Assembly: GCA_003222635.1 (NCBI GenBank)
Contig: QHWQ01000001.1
Location: 4,941-59,188 of the forward strand
DNA: 54,248 nucleotides
Source of the DNA: Acidobacteriota bacterium
GTDB taxonomy: Bacteria; Acidobacteriota; Vicinamibacteria; Vicinamibacterales; UBA2999
Reading direction: 5' to 3'
Each line of letters starts with the position of its first letter. Positions within the stretch are counted from its first letter, which is position 1. The position numbers were made by a program, and so were the translations under genes. Below are positions 8,588 to 16,285 of the stretch, piece after piece. A model generated the notes under the pieces. The model did no database searches, had not been told where the DNA came from, and saw only the letters and a program-made list of their open reading frames with translations.

Positions 8588-9052
8588 GGTCCCGAGAGCC
8601 GATCGCGCTGCTGGTCGTCGCCGCCGCGCTTCTGGCCTGGTCAGGCATTCATCCATCTGCTCGGATTCTGGATGGAGCGGATCTTCGGATTCACACGCAA
8701 TCACTACGACCGCATCGGGCACTTCGCGCAGGGCTTTGTGCCCGCGATCATCGCCCGTGAAATTCTGATTCGCCGGTCGCCGCTGCAGCGAGGGAAGTGG
8801 CTGTTCTTCATCGTCCTGTGCGTCTGTCTGGCGATCAGCGCGTGCTATGAGTTCATCGAATGGTGGTCAGCGGTGATCGGCGACAGCGCCGCCGACGCGT
8901 TTCTCGGCACACAGGGCGATCCCTTCGATACGCAGGCGGACATGTTCATGGCACTGATTGGCGCGTTCGCTGCGCAACTGCTGCTTGCCCGGGTTCACGA
9001 TCGCCAGATCGCAAAAACTGCAACCTTGAGTCGCCCCATCACCCGACTCTGA
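8584..9052 (+). pseudogene. DUF2238/YjdF-like inner-membrane protein, internally deleted
   Basis: A GTG at 8584 overlapping the mqnD stop opens a frame that reads PIALLVVAAALLAWSGIHP, the expected first membrane segment of YjdF-type proteins. From about 8660 homology continues one frame over: GFWMERIFGFTRNHYDRIGHF, then two membrane segments, CYEFIEWW and the ending QADMFMALIGAFAAQLLL. About 60 residues that normally lie between these parts (two membrane helices) are missing, and the two halves are out of frame. The C-terminal part from ATG 8672 (126 residues) could still be translated, but without the first helices. The function of intact family members is unknown. Confidence 0.8.
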
Positions 9053-9067
9053 CTCGGGTGACGGGCA

Positions 9068-9865
9068 TCACCGTACTCCGACTCCAGAAATGATCTCGTG
9101 GAGCTGACGCACGCCTTCGGTGAGTGATGCAGGCCCCGGCTGAAGGATGTACGCGGATTTGATTTCGTGGATGCGGCCGGCGCGCACGGCTGGCAGCGCG
9201 TCCCAGCCCGGCCGCGACGCGATCTTGTCCTTCTTCACGGCCTTGCCGCACCAGGACGCGATGATGACGTCGGGCGTGCGCCGCACAACTTCCTCGGATT
9301 GGACGATGCGGTCCTTGGCGAGCTTCGCGTGGCGCAGTTCCGGAAAGATCGGATCGCCACCGGCAATCTCGACGAGCTCCTCGACCCACTGGATGCCTGA
9401 GATCAGCGGGTCGTCCCACTCTTCGAAATAGATGCGCGGCCGCTGCGCGAACGCCGACGCCTGCTCGCGGATTGAGGCGAGGTCTGCTTCCAGCTTCGAT
9501 GCGAGCGCCTCCGCTCGATCGGATCGGCCAATCAATCCGCCGAGCATGCGGATCATCTGCAGGATCTCCGCGACGCTGCGCTGATTGAAGAGCACGACGT
9601 TGAAACCGCGGCGCGCCAGCTCGGCGGCAATGTCGGCCTGCAGATCGGAGAACGCGAGGATCAGGTCTGGTCGGAGCGCCTCAATCTTGTCGAACTTCGC
9701 GTTGATGAACGCGGAGACGCGCGGCTTCTGCCGCGCCTCGGGAGGACGCACGGTGTAGCCCGAGACGCCGACCACACGATCGCCCTCACCGAGAAGGTAG
9801 AGCGTCTCGGTCGTTTCCTCCGTCAAGCAGACGATGCGTGACGGATAAATGGGGCCGAGGGTCAT
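9068..9865 (-). CDS. BtuF-like corrinoid-binding protein without signal peptide (probably cytoplasmic)
   Basis: 265 residues of the two-lobed helical-backbone substrate-binding family (COG0614): RIVCLTEETTETLYLLGEGDRVVGVS at the N terminus, ALRPDLILAF, and GGDPIFPEL. Starting at 9865, four bases inside the preceding stop, it has no signal peptide or lipobox, unlike the true btuF of the same operon. It is the last gene of a cobalamin-riboswitch operon, so a corrinoid ligand is likely; a role holding or presenting imported corrinoid in the cytoplasm is inference. An upstream extension to 10264 in the same frame lies within the previous gene and is rejected. Confidence 0.8.
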   Translation of the reverse strand: MTLGPIYPSRIVCLTEETTETLYLLGEGDRVVGVSGYTVRPPEARQKPRVSAFINAKFDKIEALRPDLILAFSDLQADIAAELARRGFNVVLFNQRSVAEILQMIRMLGGLIGRSDRAEALASKLEADLASIREQASAFAQRPRIYFEEWDDPLISGIQWVEELVEIAGGDPIFPELRHAKLAKDRIVQSEEVVRRTPDVIIASWCGKAVKKDKIASRPGWDALPAVRAGRIHEIKSAYILQPGPASLTEGVRQLHEIISGVGVR

Positions 9866-10533
9866 TTTTCGAGGACAGTCAGATCGCGCCAGACATATGG
9901 CTCGACCGCGTGCGATGGCCCGGTTTCCATCGCGAGCGGAAGTTTGAACATCGGCCCCGCGTAGACGCACGAGTGAAACTCGCCCCGCTCGCCGCAGGGA
10001 TCGATCGCGTCCGGCAGATCGCGCAGCAGCGTCCGATCGAACTCGCGACCGGCGAAGCTCGTATCCAGCTTCCGCGTGTCGACGCAGGCGAGCCGCGCGC
10101 GAAGGCCGCCCTCGATCATCTGCTCCGCGAGCTGGCGAGTCGGAATGCCCCAGACTGGAAAGAGCGGCTCGAGGCCCGTGCCGGCAAGCTTCTCCTCGCG
10201 ATAGCGGCGGATGTCCTCGAGAAAGAGATCGCCGAACGCGGCATGCGTGAATCCGCCGGCGCACGCGTCGGCGATCGCGGCGCGCATCTGGGCCTCGTAG
10301 ATCTCATTCGGGCACGGATGCGGAATGTGCACGACATGCAGCGGCAGGCCTGCCGCGCGCGCCTGCGCCTCGAGCACCGCCCGGCGCACGCCATGCATCG
10401 CCACGCGATCCATCGCCTCGTTCACCGTCGTCAGCAGCCCCGCTACCGCGCCGGGATACTGCTGATTGAGCAGGTGCAGCGCCCACGCGCTGTCCTTGCC
10501 GGAGCTCCACGACAGGAGGATTTTCACCTTCAT
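9862..10533 (-). CDS. COG2102/DUF71 PP-loop ATP pyrophosphatase (B12-linked, copy 2)
   Basis: 223 residues. The PP-loop SWSSGKDSAWAL opens the protein; FGDLFLED and PVWGIPTRQLAEQMI follow; the C-terminal motif is DPCGERGEFHS. This is the diphthine-ammonia-ligase superfamily, whose archaeal/eukaryotic members (Dph6) amidate diphthine. Bacteria lack diphthamide, and a subgroup of the family has been linked by comparative genomics to B12 salvage. The position between btuF and a BtuF-like gene, with four-base overlaps at both ends under one B12 riboswitch, supports the latter. The substrate is unknown; an ATP-dependent amidation of a corrinoid side chain is a reasonable guess. Confidence 0.85.
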   Translation of the reverse strand: MKVKILLSWSSGKDSAWALHLLNQQYPGAVAGLLTTVNEAMDRVAMHGVRRAVLEAQARAAGLPLHVVHIPHPCPNEIYEAQMRAAIADACAGGFTHAAFGDLFLEDIRRYREEKLAGTGLEPLFPVWGIPTRQLAEQMIEGGLRARLACVDTRKLDTSFAGREFDRTLLRDLPDAIDPCGERGEFHSCVYAGPMFKLPLAMETGPSHAVEPYVWRDLTVLEK

Positions 10534-11399
10534 TTGAACGCCTCCGGATGCAGCACGCGTGCGAGCGTGTCGGCAGCCTGTCCAAGACGCGGACCCGCCG
10601 CCAGCAGGTACCCGCCGTACAGCAGATGCACACGGTTGTTGCGCACGGCCGGCACCGATGCCAGCTGATTCCAAGCCGCGCGCTCTTTCTCCAGGACCTG
10701 CGACGCAGGCGGGTCGCCGGCATGCACCTCGATGATCACCTGCGGCGCTCTGACGATCATCGTCTCGTTCGAGGGCTGGACCGCCTCGCGCTTCTGATCG
10801 GCGAAGACGTCGTCACCACCCGCGATCTCGAGCACCTCGTGAAGGAATCCGACTCCGCCCGACGCATACACGCCGCGCAGCTCTCCCGCATCACGGCCGA
10901 TGACGACCATCGTCTTCGGTCTCGGCCGGCCGCCGACGCGTTGACGGATCGCCGCAAATTGCTTCTGCATGCCGCGGACGACGCGATCGCCGTCAGCCGT
11001 GTGCCCGGTCAAGCGCGCGACGTCGCGAATCGCCTGCAGGACGTCGTCGATCCCACCGTGCCGGTAGGGGTAGACGCGAATGCCGGTTCGGGTGAACTGA
11101 CTTTCGAGCTCGCCCTGCGAGCCGTAGACGATGACGAGATCCGGCCGCAGCGAAAAGATCCGCTCGGTGTCCGGATCGAGCAGCGCCCCGACGCGGGGCA
11201 GCGACTTTGTTTCAGGTGGAAAGTCGTCATAGCTGCTGATGCCGACGACCTGCGCTCCGGCGCCGACCGCGAAGAGGATCTCGGTGACATTCGGGACGAG
11301 CGACACGACTCGGCGCGCGACCTGTGCCGAGGCGTGGCTCGCGAAGGAGAGGCAAAGAAGCGCCGCGAGGGCGATCAGCTTTTTCTGACGAGCAGCCAT
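10530..11399 (-). CDS. btuF: Periplasmic corrinoid-binding protein BtuF
   Basis: 289 residues with a signal peptide (ALAALLCLSFASHASAQ) followed by RRVVSLVPNVTEILFAVGAG, the typical start of BtuF. DLVIVYGSQGELESQF and GGDDVFAD are further family marks. It captures B12 or other corrinoids in the periplasm and hands them to BtuC. The ATG at 11399 lies 25 bases inside btuC, showing tight coupling. Heme- or siderophore-binding proteins share this fold, but the riboswitch decides for cobalamin. Confidence 0.88.
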   Translation of the reverse strand: MAARQKKLIALAALLCLSFASHASAQVARRVVSLVPNVTEILFAVGAGAQVVGISSYDDFPPETKSLPRVGALLDPDTERIFSLRPDLVIVYGSQGELESQFTRTGIRVYPYRHGGIDDVLQAIRDVARLTGHTADGDRVVRGMQKQFAAIRQRVGGRPRPKTMVVIGRDAGELRGVYASGGVGFLHEVLEIAGGDDVFADQKREAVQPSNETMIVRAPQVIIEVHAGDPPASQVLEKERAAWNQLASVPAVRNNRVHLLYGGYLLAAGPRLGQAADTLARVLHPEAFK

Positions 11400-12373
11400 A
11401 AGAAGAAGGGTCCTCCAACCATCGCGGTGACGACGCCGACCGGAACTTCCACCGGCGCAAGCACCGTTCGCGCCACCAGATCGCAGCCGACGAGAAACGC
11501 CGCGCCGAAGAGCGCCGACGCCGGCAGCACGACCCGATGATCGACGCCGACCATCAGCCGCACCAGATGCGGGACGACGATGCCGACGAAGCCGATCGGA
11601 CCGGCAAGCGATACGGCCGCGGCCGTTGCGAGCGATGCGCTGAGAAATGCCAGCCGCTGCGTGCGGCCGACATCGACGCCGCGCGTGGCCGCGGTGTCGG
11701 CGCCGACGCTCAGCAGGTTCAGCGGACGCGGGAGAAAGGCGAAGATGCCGAGCGACAGCAGCACCATCGGCAGCGACGCGACGATCGGCGCGAAGCTGCC
11801 GACATCGAGGTCGCCCATCAGCCATCGAATCGTGCGATACGCCTGCGTGAAGTCGGCCGCGTACTGCACGAAGAGAATCAACGCCGAGAAGAACGCATTC
11901 AGCGTCACGCCCGCCAGCAGCAGCACCATCGTCGAGATGGGGCGGCCAGGTCTGGTCGCGAGCGCATAGACGATGGCCGATGCGACGACCGCGCCAGCGA
12001 GGCTGGCGAGCGGCACGGACGCGAGCACGCCGACCGCCAGACTGCTGCCGAAGGTGATGGCCAGCACCGCACCAAGCGCCGCGCCCGTCGAAACACCGAG
12101 CGTGAAGGGCGTCGCGAGCGGATTGCCGAGCAGCGCCTGCATGACGACACCTGCGGCCGCCAGCGTCGAACCAACGATGGCGCCGGTGAGCACGCGCGGC
12201 ATCCGCGCGACGAAGAAGATCTGCGCGTCGACGTTGTCGGCAAATGGGACGGATCGATCGAAGGCACGCGCGAGGCTGATATGCGTGCTGCCGATCAGCG
12301 GCGCCGCCAGGCAGGCGCCCAGCGCGAGCGCGCCGTAGGCGCAAACGACCGAGGTGAGGCGCGCCCTAACCAT
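11375..12373 (-). CDS. btuC: Cobalamin ABC transporter permease BtuC
   Basis: 332 residues, FecCD/BtuC family, with about ten hydrophobic segments. RMPRVLTGAIVGSTLAAAG is the family signature near the first helices; GNPLATPFTLGVSTGA and GPIGFVGIVVPHLVRL (the cytoplasmic loop that contacts the ATPase) follow. It forms the membrane channel of the importer. Start and stop overlap btuD and btuF. Confidence 0.92.
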   Translation of the reverse strand: MVRARLTSVVCAYGALALGACLAAPLIGSTHISLARAFDRSVPFADNVDAQIFFVARMPRVLTGAIVGSTLAAAGVVMQALLGNPLATPFTLGVSTGAALGAVLAITFGSSLAVGVLASVPLASLAGAVVASAIVYALATRPGRPISTMVLLLAGVTLNAFFSALILFVQYAADFTQAYRTIRWLMGDLDVGSFAPIVASLPMVLLSLGIFAFLPRPLNLLSVGADTAATRGVDVGRTQRLAFLSASLATAAAVSLAGPIGFVGIVVPHLVRLMVGVDHRVVLPASALFGAAFLVGCDLVARTVLAPVEVPVGVVTAMVGGPFFLWLLVRKS

Positions 12374-13148
12374 CGATTCGCTTCACCGGAACAACCGTCA
12401 GGTGTCCGGCGCGATCGTGAAACTGGACGTCCGCATCGACGTCGTACAGTTCACGCACCGTCTTGCCGGTGAGCACCTCTCGCGTGGCGCCCGCGGCGAG
12501 AATGCGGCCGCCGCGCATCACGACGAGCTGGTGGCAGACGGATGCCGCGAGATTCAGGTCGTGCGTCGCGAGTACCATCGTCACCTTCCGCTCGCGGTTC
12601 AGGCGTGCGAGCAGCGAGGCGACTTCGAGCTGATAGCCGAGATCGAGCGATGCGGTCGGCTCGTCGAGCAGCAGCATCTCGGTCGCCTGCGCGAGCGCGC
12701 TGGCGATGATGACGCGCTGTTTCTCGCCGCCGCTCAGCGTCATGTAGCGGCGATCGGCGAGATGTGAGGTGCCGGTTGCGTCGAGCGCCTGTCGCGCGAC
12801 CTCGAAGTCCGCGGGCCCTTCGAGCTCGAACGCACCGAGATGCGGATGGCGCCCCATGAGCACCATCTCCATCACGCTGTAGTCGAAGGCGGGATGCGTC
12901 TCCTGCGGCACGACGGCGATGTGACGCGCCAGCTCGCGGCGCGTCATCGAGCCGAGCGGGCGATCGCCGAGCCGCACGCGTCCGCGGTCCGGACGCAGCA
13001 CGCCGCACAGCAGCTTGAGCAGCGTGGTCTTGCCGCACCCGTTGGGGCCGAGCACACCCGTGAGCGAGCCCGGCGCGATTTCCACCGACACATCGGTCAG
13101 CGTGAACGCGCCGCCGTATCCAAACGAAACGGATTCAGCTGTGAGCAT
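12366..13148 (-). CDS. btuD: Cobalamin ABC transporter ATP-binding protein BtuD
   Basis: 260 residues. Walker A GPNGCGKTTLL, signature LSGGEKQRV, Walker B MLLLDEPTASLD and the switch histidine in LATHDLN are all present. The level of similarity fits the FecE/BtuD/HmuV group, which energises import of B12, heme or siderophores; context points to B12. It overlaps both neighbours (14 bases with the upstream gene, eight with btuC). A C-terminal extension of about 25 residues (YDVDADVQFHDRAGHLTVVPV) is common in this group. Confidence 0.93.
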   Translation of the reverse strand: MLTAESVSFGYGGAFTLTDVSVEIAPGSLTGVLGPNGCGKTTLLKLLCGVLRPDRGRVRLGDRPLGSMTRRELARHIAVVPQETHPAFDYSVMEMVLMGRHPHLGAFELEGPADFEVARQALDATGTSHLADRRYMTLSGGEKQRVIIASALAQATEMLLLDEPTASLDLGYQLEVASLLARLNRERKVTMVLATHDLNLAASVCHQLVVMRGGRILAAGATREVLTGKTVRELYDVDADVQFHDRAGHLTVVPVKRIDG

Positions 13149-13788
13149 GAACGTCCAGTGCCCAGCACTCGGAGTGCATCTCGCGCGCGCCGAACGTCAC
13201 GTTCAACGGCGCGCCGAACAGCGGCGTGTCGGTGACCAGCGTGTGGTACTCGCCAAACTCCCCGCAGGGATCGACGCCGAGCGCTTCGAGCTCGCGCACG
13301 GCATCGAGCGTGATGGTCCGCCCGAGCCAGCTCTCATCGAGATGCGCGGCGCGCGCGGTGACGATCACCGCGCTGCTGCCGCTGCCGATGAATTCCTCCA
13401 CGAGCGCTCGCGTGGATGCGCCCCAGAGCGGCAGGACCGGCGTCAGGCCGTGGGCAGCGCACACGCGTTCGTCCCACGCCCGATGCGCGCCGCCCATGAT
13501 GTCGCCGAAGACGACGTGCGTGACGCCGAGCGCCGCGGCGTCGCCCAGCATGCGGACGTACTCGTCGGTGTAGCCTGGCCACGAACAGCGGCCGGTCAGG
13601 CTGGTGACGCCGAGCCGCTGCGCGTGAGCCGCGATGATGTCCGGACGCAGCCCGTGTGAGCGGCTGCGCTCGCCGTCCTCCGCGAACATCGTCAGCGTCG
13701 CGATGATGTCGAAATCGGGATGCGTGCGCAGGAGGGCGGTGCAGCAGTCCTTCCCGCCGCTCCATGAGATGGCCGCGCGCGGTCTCAC
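13135..13788 (-). CDS. COG2102/DUF71 PP-loop ATP pyrophosphatase (B12-linked, copy 1)
   Basis: 217 residues from GTG 13788, preceded by a strong AAGGAG site (13794-13799). The PP-loop reads SWSGGKDCCTALL, with Cys where most relatives have Ser. HVVFGDIMGG, PLWGASTRALVEEFI and the C-terminal DPCGEFGEYHT follow the same order as in copy 2, but the two copies are clearly divergent and not a recent duplication. It is the first gene behind the cobalamin riboswitch. As with copy 2, a corrinoid-modifying, ATP-consuming amide-bond reaction is the likely role, with unknown substrate. Confidence 0.85.
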   Translation of the reverse strand: MRPRAAISWSGGKDCCTALLRTHPDFDIIATLTMFAEDGERSRSHGLRPDIIAAHAQRLGVTSLTGRCSWPGYTDEYVRMLGDAAALGVTHVVFGDIMGGAHRAWDERVCAAHGLTPVLPLWGASTRALVEEFIGSGSSAVIVTARAAHLDESWLGRTITLDAVRELEALGVDPCGEFGEYHTLVTDTPLFGAPLNVTFGAREMHSECWALDVHAHS

Positions 13789-13793
13789 AGCGT

Positions 13794-13818
13794 CTCCTTC
13801 CGGCGTCTCGCGCGCCGG
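13794..13818 (-). promoter_or_regulatory. Hairpin next to the ribosome-binding site, possible expression platform
   Basis: On the - strand, a CCGGCG/CGCCGG stem (13800-13805 with 13813-13818, seven-base loop) directly precedes the AAGGAG ribosome-binding site of the first operon gene. It lies about 20 bases after the B12 box. This arrangement fits translational control, in which the aptamer changes access to the ribosome-binding site; no poly-U terminator is seen. Confidence 0.45.
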
Positions 13819-13825
13819 TGAAAAG

Positions 13826-13925
13826 ACCAGAGCCGTCGGGCAGGTTTCCTGACTGTTACAGTGGCGGGACCGTCCGGGATGTGCACCCGGTTCCCCTGCT
13901 CGGAGGCCGAGTCGAGTTGTGGCTT
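13826..13925 (-). promoter_or_regulatory. Cobalamin riboswitch (compact form)
   Basis: Reading the - strand, GGGGAACC, then ACATCCCGGACGG, TCCCGCCACTGTAA and the B12 box AGTCAGGAAACCTGCC (13839-13854) occur in the conserved order of the cobalamin aptamer core. The distance between CCACTGTAA and AGTCAGG is only a base or two, so the peripheral domain usually inserted there is absent. A CTCGG/CCGAG hairpin lies at the 5' side. The exact ends are estimated. It controls the six-gene B12 operon, presumably lowering expression when cobalamin is plentiful. Confidence 0.92.
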
Positions 13926-13945
13926 TGGACTATAGCACGTACAAT
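13917..13945 (+). promoter_or_regulatory. Promoter of mqnE, facing away from the B12 operon
   Basis: TTGTGG (13917-13922), 17 bases, TACAAT (13940-13945). The transcription start would be near 13952, about 15 bases before the mqnE ATG, so the leader is very short. On the opposite strand TATAGT (complement of 13929-13934) is a possible -10 for the riboswitch transcript, so the two divergent promoters would overlap. Confidence 0.55.
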
Positions 13946-13966
13946 TTTTCAGTCGTGTACTCACGA

Positions 13967-15064
13967 ATGAAAGCGGCCGGACTGGCGGACATCGACGAGA
14001 AGCTGCGCGCGGAAGAGCGGCTGACGCTGGACGACGGCGTCGCCCTGTTCAATGCGCCTGACCTGCTGGCCGTCGGCTGGCTCGCCAACCGCGAGCGCGA
14101 GAAGCGCCACGGCGCGCGCACCTATTTCAACTACAACCTGCGCCTCGAGCCGACCAACGTCTGCGTCGCGAGCTGTCTCTTCTGCTCCTTTGCGCGGCTG
14201 CAGCCGTCCGATGCGGCGGCCTACACGATGTCGCTCGAACAGGCGTGGGACAAGCTTCGCAAGCGAGCGAGCCAGCCGCTCACCGAACTTCACATCGTCA
14301 ACGGCCTCAATCCGGATCTGCCGTTCGACTATTACAAGGATTTGCTGCGCGGCTTCAAACGGATCCGTCCGGAGATTCATCTGAAGTGCTTTACCGCCGT
14401 CGAGATCGCGTTCTTCGCCGATCTCTACAAGATGACCGACGAACAGGTGCTGCGCGAGCTCATCGACGCGGGCCTGGACTCACTCCCTGGCGGCGGCGCG
14501 GAGATCTTCGCCGAGCGCGTGCGCAGGAAGATCTGCCACGACAAGTGCGACGCCGATCGGTACCTCAGCATCCATCGCATCGCGCATCGGCTCGGCCTCC
14601 GCACCAACGTCACGATGCTCTACGGACACATCGAGACGATGGAGGAGCGCGTCGATCACATGATGCGTGCGCGCGCGCTGCAGGACGAGACCGGCGGCTT
14701 CCAGGCATTCATCCCACTCGCGTTCCACCCGGACAACAACCAGATGCGCAAGCTGCCGGCGCCAAGTGCCGCCGACACGCTGCGCGTGCACGCGGTGGCG
14801 CGACTGATGTGCGACAACATCCCGCACATCAAGGCATTCTGGATTGCCACCGGCGTTGACGTCGCGCAGACCGCGCTCTGGTTCGGTGTGGATGACCTCG
14901 ACGGCACCGTGCAGGAAGAGAAGATTTACCACATGGCCGGATCGCCAACGCCGGAAGGAATGACGACGGCTCAGCTCAGCAGGCTCGTCCGCGCCGCGGG
15001 ACGTGAGCCGCTCGAGCGCGACACGCTCTACAACATCGTGAACGTACACGCCGCCACCTGCTGA
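13967..15064 (+). CDS. mqnE: Aminofutalosine synthase MqnE (radical SAM)
   Basis: 365 residues from ATG 13967. The radical-SAM cluster motif is C-x3-C-x2-C in CVASCLFCSF, following NYNLRLEPTNV. ELHIVNGLNPDLP and DSLPGGGAEIF are characteristic of the MqnE/MqnC group; the N-terminal ERLTLDDGVALF and overall length favour MqnE. It joins the enolpyruvyl ether made by MqnA to the SAM-derived adenosyl radical, giving 6-amino-6-deoxyfutalosine. In-frame GTGs at 13955 and 13919 are alternative starts, the second overlapping the -35 box and so unlikely. No strong ribosome-binding site is visible, in keeping with the very short leader. Confidence 0.9.
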   Translation: MKAAGLADIDEKLRAEERLTLDDGVALFNAPDLLAVGWLANREREKRHGARTYFNYNLRLEPTNVCVASCLFCSFARLQPSDAAAYTMSLEQAWDKLRKRASQPLTELHIVNGLNPDLPFDYYKDLLRGFKRIRPEIHLKCFTAVEIAFFADLYKMTDEQVLRELIDAGLDSLPGGGAEIFAERVRRKICHDKCDADRYLSIHRIAHRLGLRTNVTMLYGHIETMEERVDHMMRARALQDETGGFQAFIPLAFHPDNNQMRKLPAPSAADTLRVHAVARLMCDNIPHIKAFWIATGVDVAQTALWFGVDDLDGTVQEEKIYHMAGSPTPEGMTTAQLSRLVRAAGREPLERDTLYNIVNVHAATC

Positions 15065-15087
15065 GTTCGTATACTGAATTTACACCC

Positions 15088-16224
15088 ATGGCCACGATGA
15101 TCCCGCTCCTCACGGAGTACGAGCGCGAGCATATTTCCGAGCGGCAGGCCCTGCCGGCGAAGTACCTCGGCCTTTCCGACGCCGAGATGGACGCGCGCAT
15201 TGCCGCGGCACGCGCGCAACTCGGCAGCCGTCTCGTCATCCTGGGTCATCACTATCAGCGCGACGAGGTCATCAAGTTCGCCGACTACACCGGCGACTCG
15301 TTCAAGCTCGCGCGCCAGATCGCCAATCGTCCCGAAGCCGATTTCATCGTCTTCTGCGGCGTGCACTTCATGGCGGAAAGCGCGGATGTTCTGTGCGCGC
15401 CGCATCAGCGGGTGATTCTTCCGGACCTCGCGGCCGGTTGCTCGATGGCCGACATGGCCGATCCCGAGCAGCTCGAGACGTGCTGGGAAGAGCTCGCGCA
15501 GATGGGAATCGAGGGCGTCATCCCGGTGACCTACATCAACTCCGCAGCGTCGATTAAGACGTTTGTCGGCGAGCGCGGCGGCACCGTCTGCACGTCATCG
15601 AACGCGGCGGCGACGTTGAAATGGGCGTTCGAACGGGGAGAGAAAATTCTCTTCCTGCCGGATCAGCATCTCGGTCGCAACACCGCCTACAAGATGGGCA
15701 TTCCCCTCGACGAAATGGTCGTGTGGGATCCGAACGAGATCTTCGGCGGCGTCGACGTCGATGCGTTGAAGCGCGCAAAGATGATCCTCTGGAAGGGCCA
15801 CTGCTCCGTGCACGTGCGCTTCAGCGCCGCGCAAATCGCGAACGTCCGCAAGCAGCATCCCGGCATCCGCGTCATCGTGCACCCCGAGGTGCCATGGGAC
15901 GTGGTGCAGGCGGCTGACGACAGCGGCAGCACGGAATACATCATCAAGCAGGTAAAGGACAGCCCGGCCGGATCGGTCTGGGCGGTTGGCACCGAGGTGC
16001 ATCTGGTGAACCGTCTCGCGCGTGACGTCGCGCCCGATCGAACGGTCGTCTCACTCGATCAGTTCGGCTGCCTCTGCTCGACGATGTTCCGCGTGTCGCC
16101 GAACCATCTACTCTGGATTCTTGAAGAGCTGGTCGAAGGCCGCGTGCACAACCGCATCGTCGTCCCCGACGATCAGAAGCAGTGGACGAAGGTCGCGCTC
16201 GATCGAATGTTGTCTATCAAGTAG
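15088..16224 (+). CDS. nadA: Quinolinate synthase NadA
   Basis: 378 residues. LVILGHHYQRDEVIKFADYTGDS at the N terminus (substrate histidine), cysteines in FCGVHFMAE, GHCSVHVRF and GCLCSTM as candidate [4Fe-4S] ligands, and PDQHLGRNTA are NadA signatures. It condenses iminoaspartate with dihydroxyacetone phosphate to quinolinate for NAD. A TATACT at 15070-15075, 13 bases before the ATG, suggests an own promoter with an almost leaderless transcript; otherwise it is read from mqnE, 23 bases upstream. nadB and nadC are not in the window. Confidence 0.95.
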   Translation: MATMIPLLTEYEREHISERQALPAKYLGLSDAEMDARIAAARAQLGSRLVILGHHYQRDEVIKFADYTGDSFKLARQIANRPEADFIVFCGVHFMAESADVLCAPHQRVILPDLAAGCSMADMADPEQLETCWEELAQMGIEGVIPVTYINSAASIKTFVGERGGTVCTSSNAAATLKWAFERGEKILFLPDQHLGRNTAYKMGIPLDEMVVWDPNEIFGGVDVDALKRAKMILWKGHCSVHVRFSAAQIANVRKQHPGIRVIVHPEVPWDVVQAADDSGSTEYIIKQVKDSPAGSVWAVGTEVHLVNRLARDVAPDRTVVSLDQFGCLCSTMFRVSPNHLLWILEELVEGRVHNRIVVPDDQKQWTKVALDRMLSIK

Positions 16225-16285
16225 CGCCCGAAGTACGATGCGTCTCTTAGGCGAGCCGTAAAGGCGCGCCCCACGGAGGCGACGC

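Noticed and set aside
9866-10264. N-terminal extension of the cytoplasmic BtuF-like protein to 398 residues
   Set aside because: The extra part is arginine-rich, lies wholly inside the COG2102 gene and has no family similarity; start 9865 gives the normal overlap ATGA.
11400-12344. N-terminal extension of BtuF over the btuC gene
   Set aside because: It would bury the signal peptide in the middle of the protein and is out of frame with clear btuC coding sequence.
13135-13788. The two COG2102 genes as diphthamide ligases
   Set aside because: Diphthamide is restricted to archaea and eukaryotes, and the genes sit in a cobalamin-riboswitch operon.
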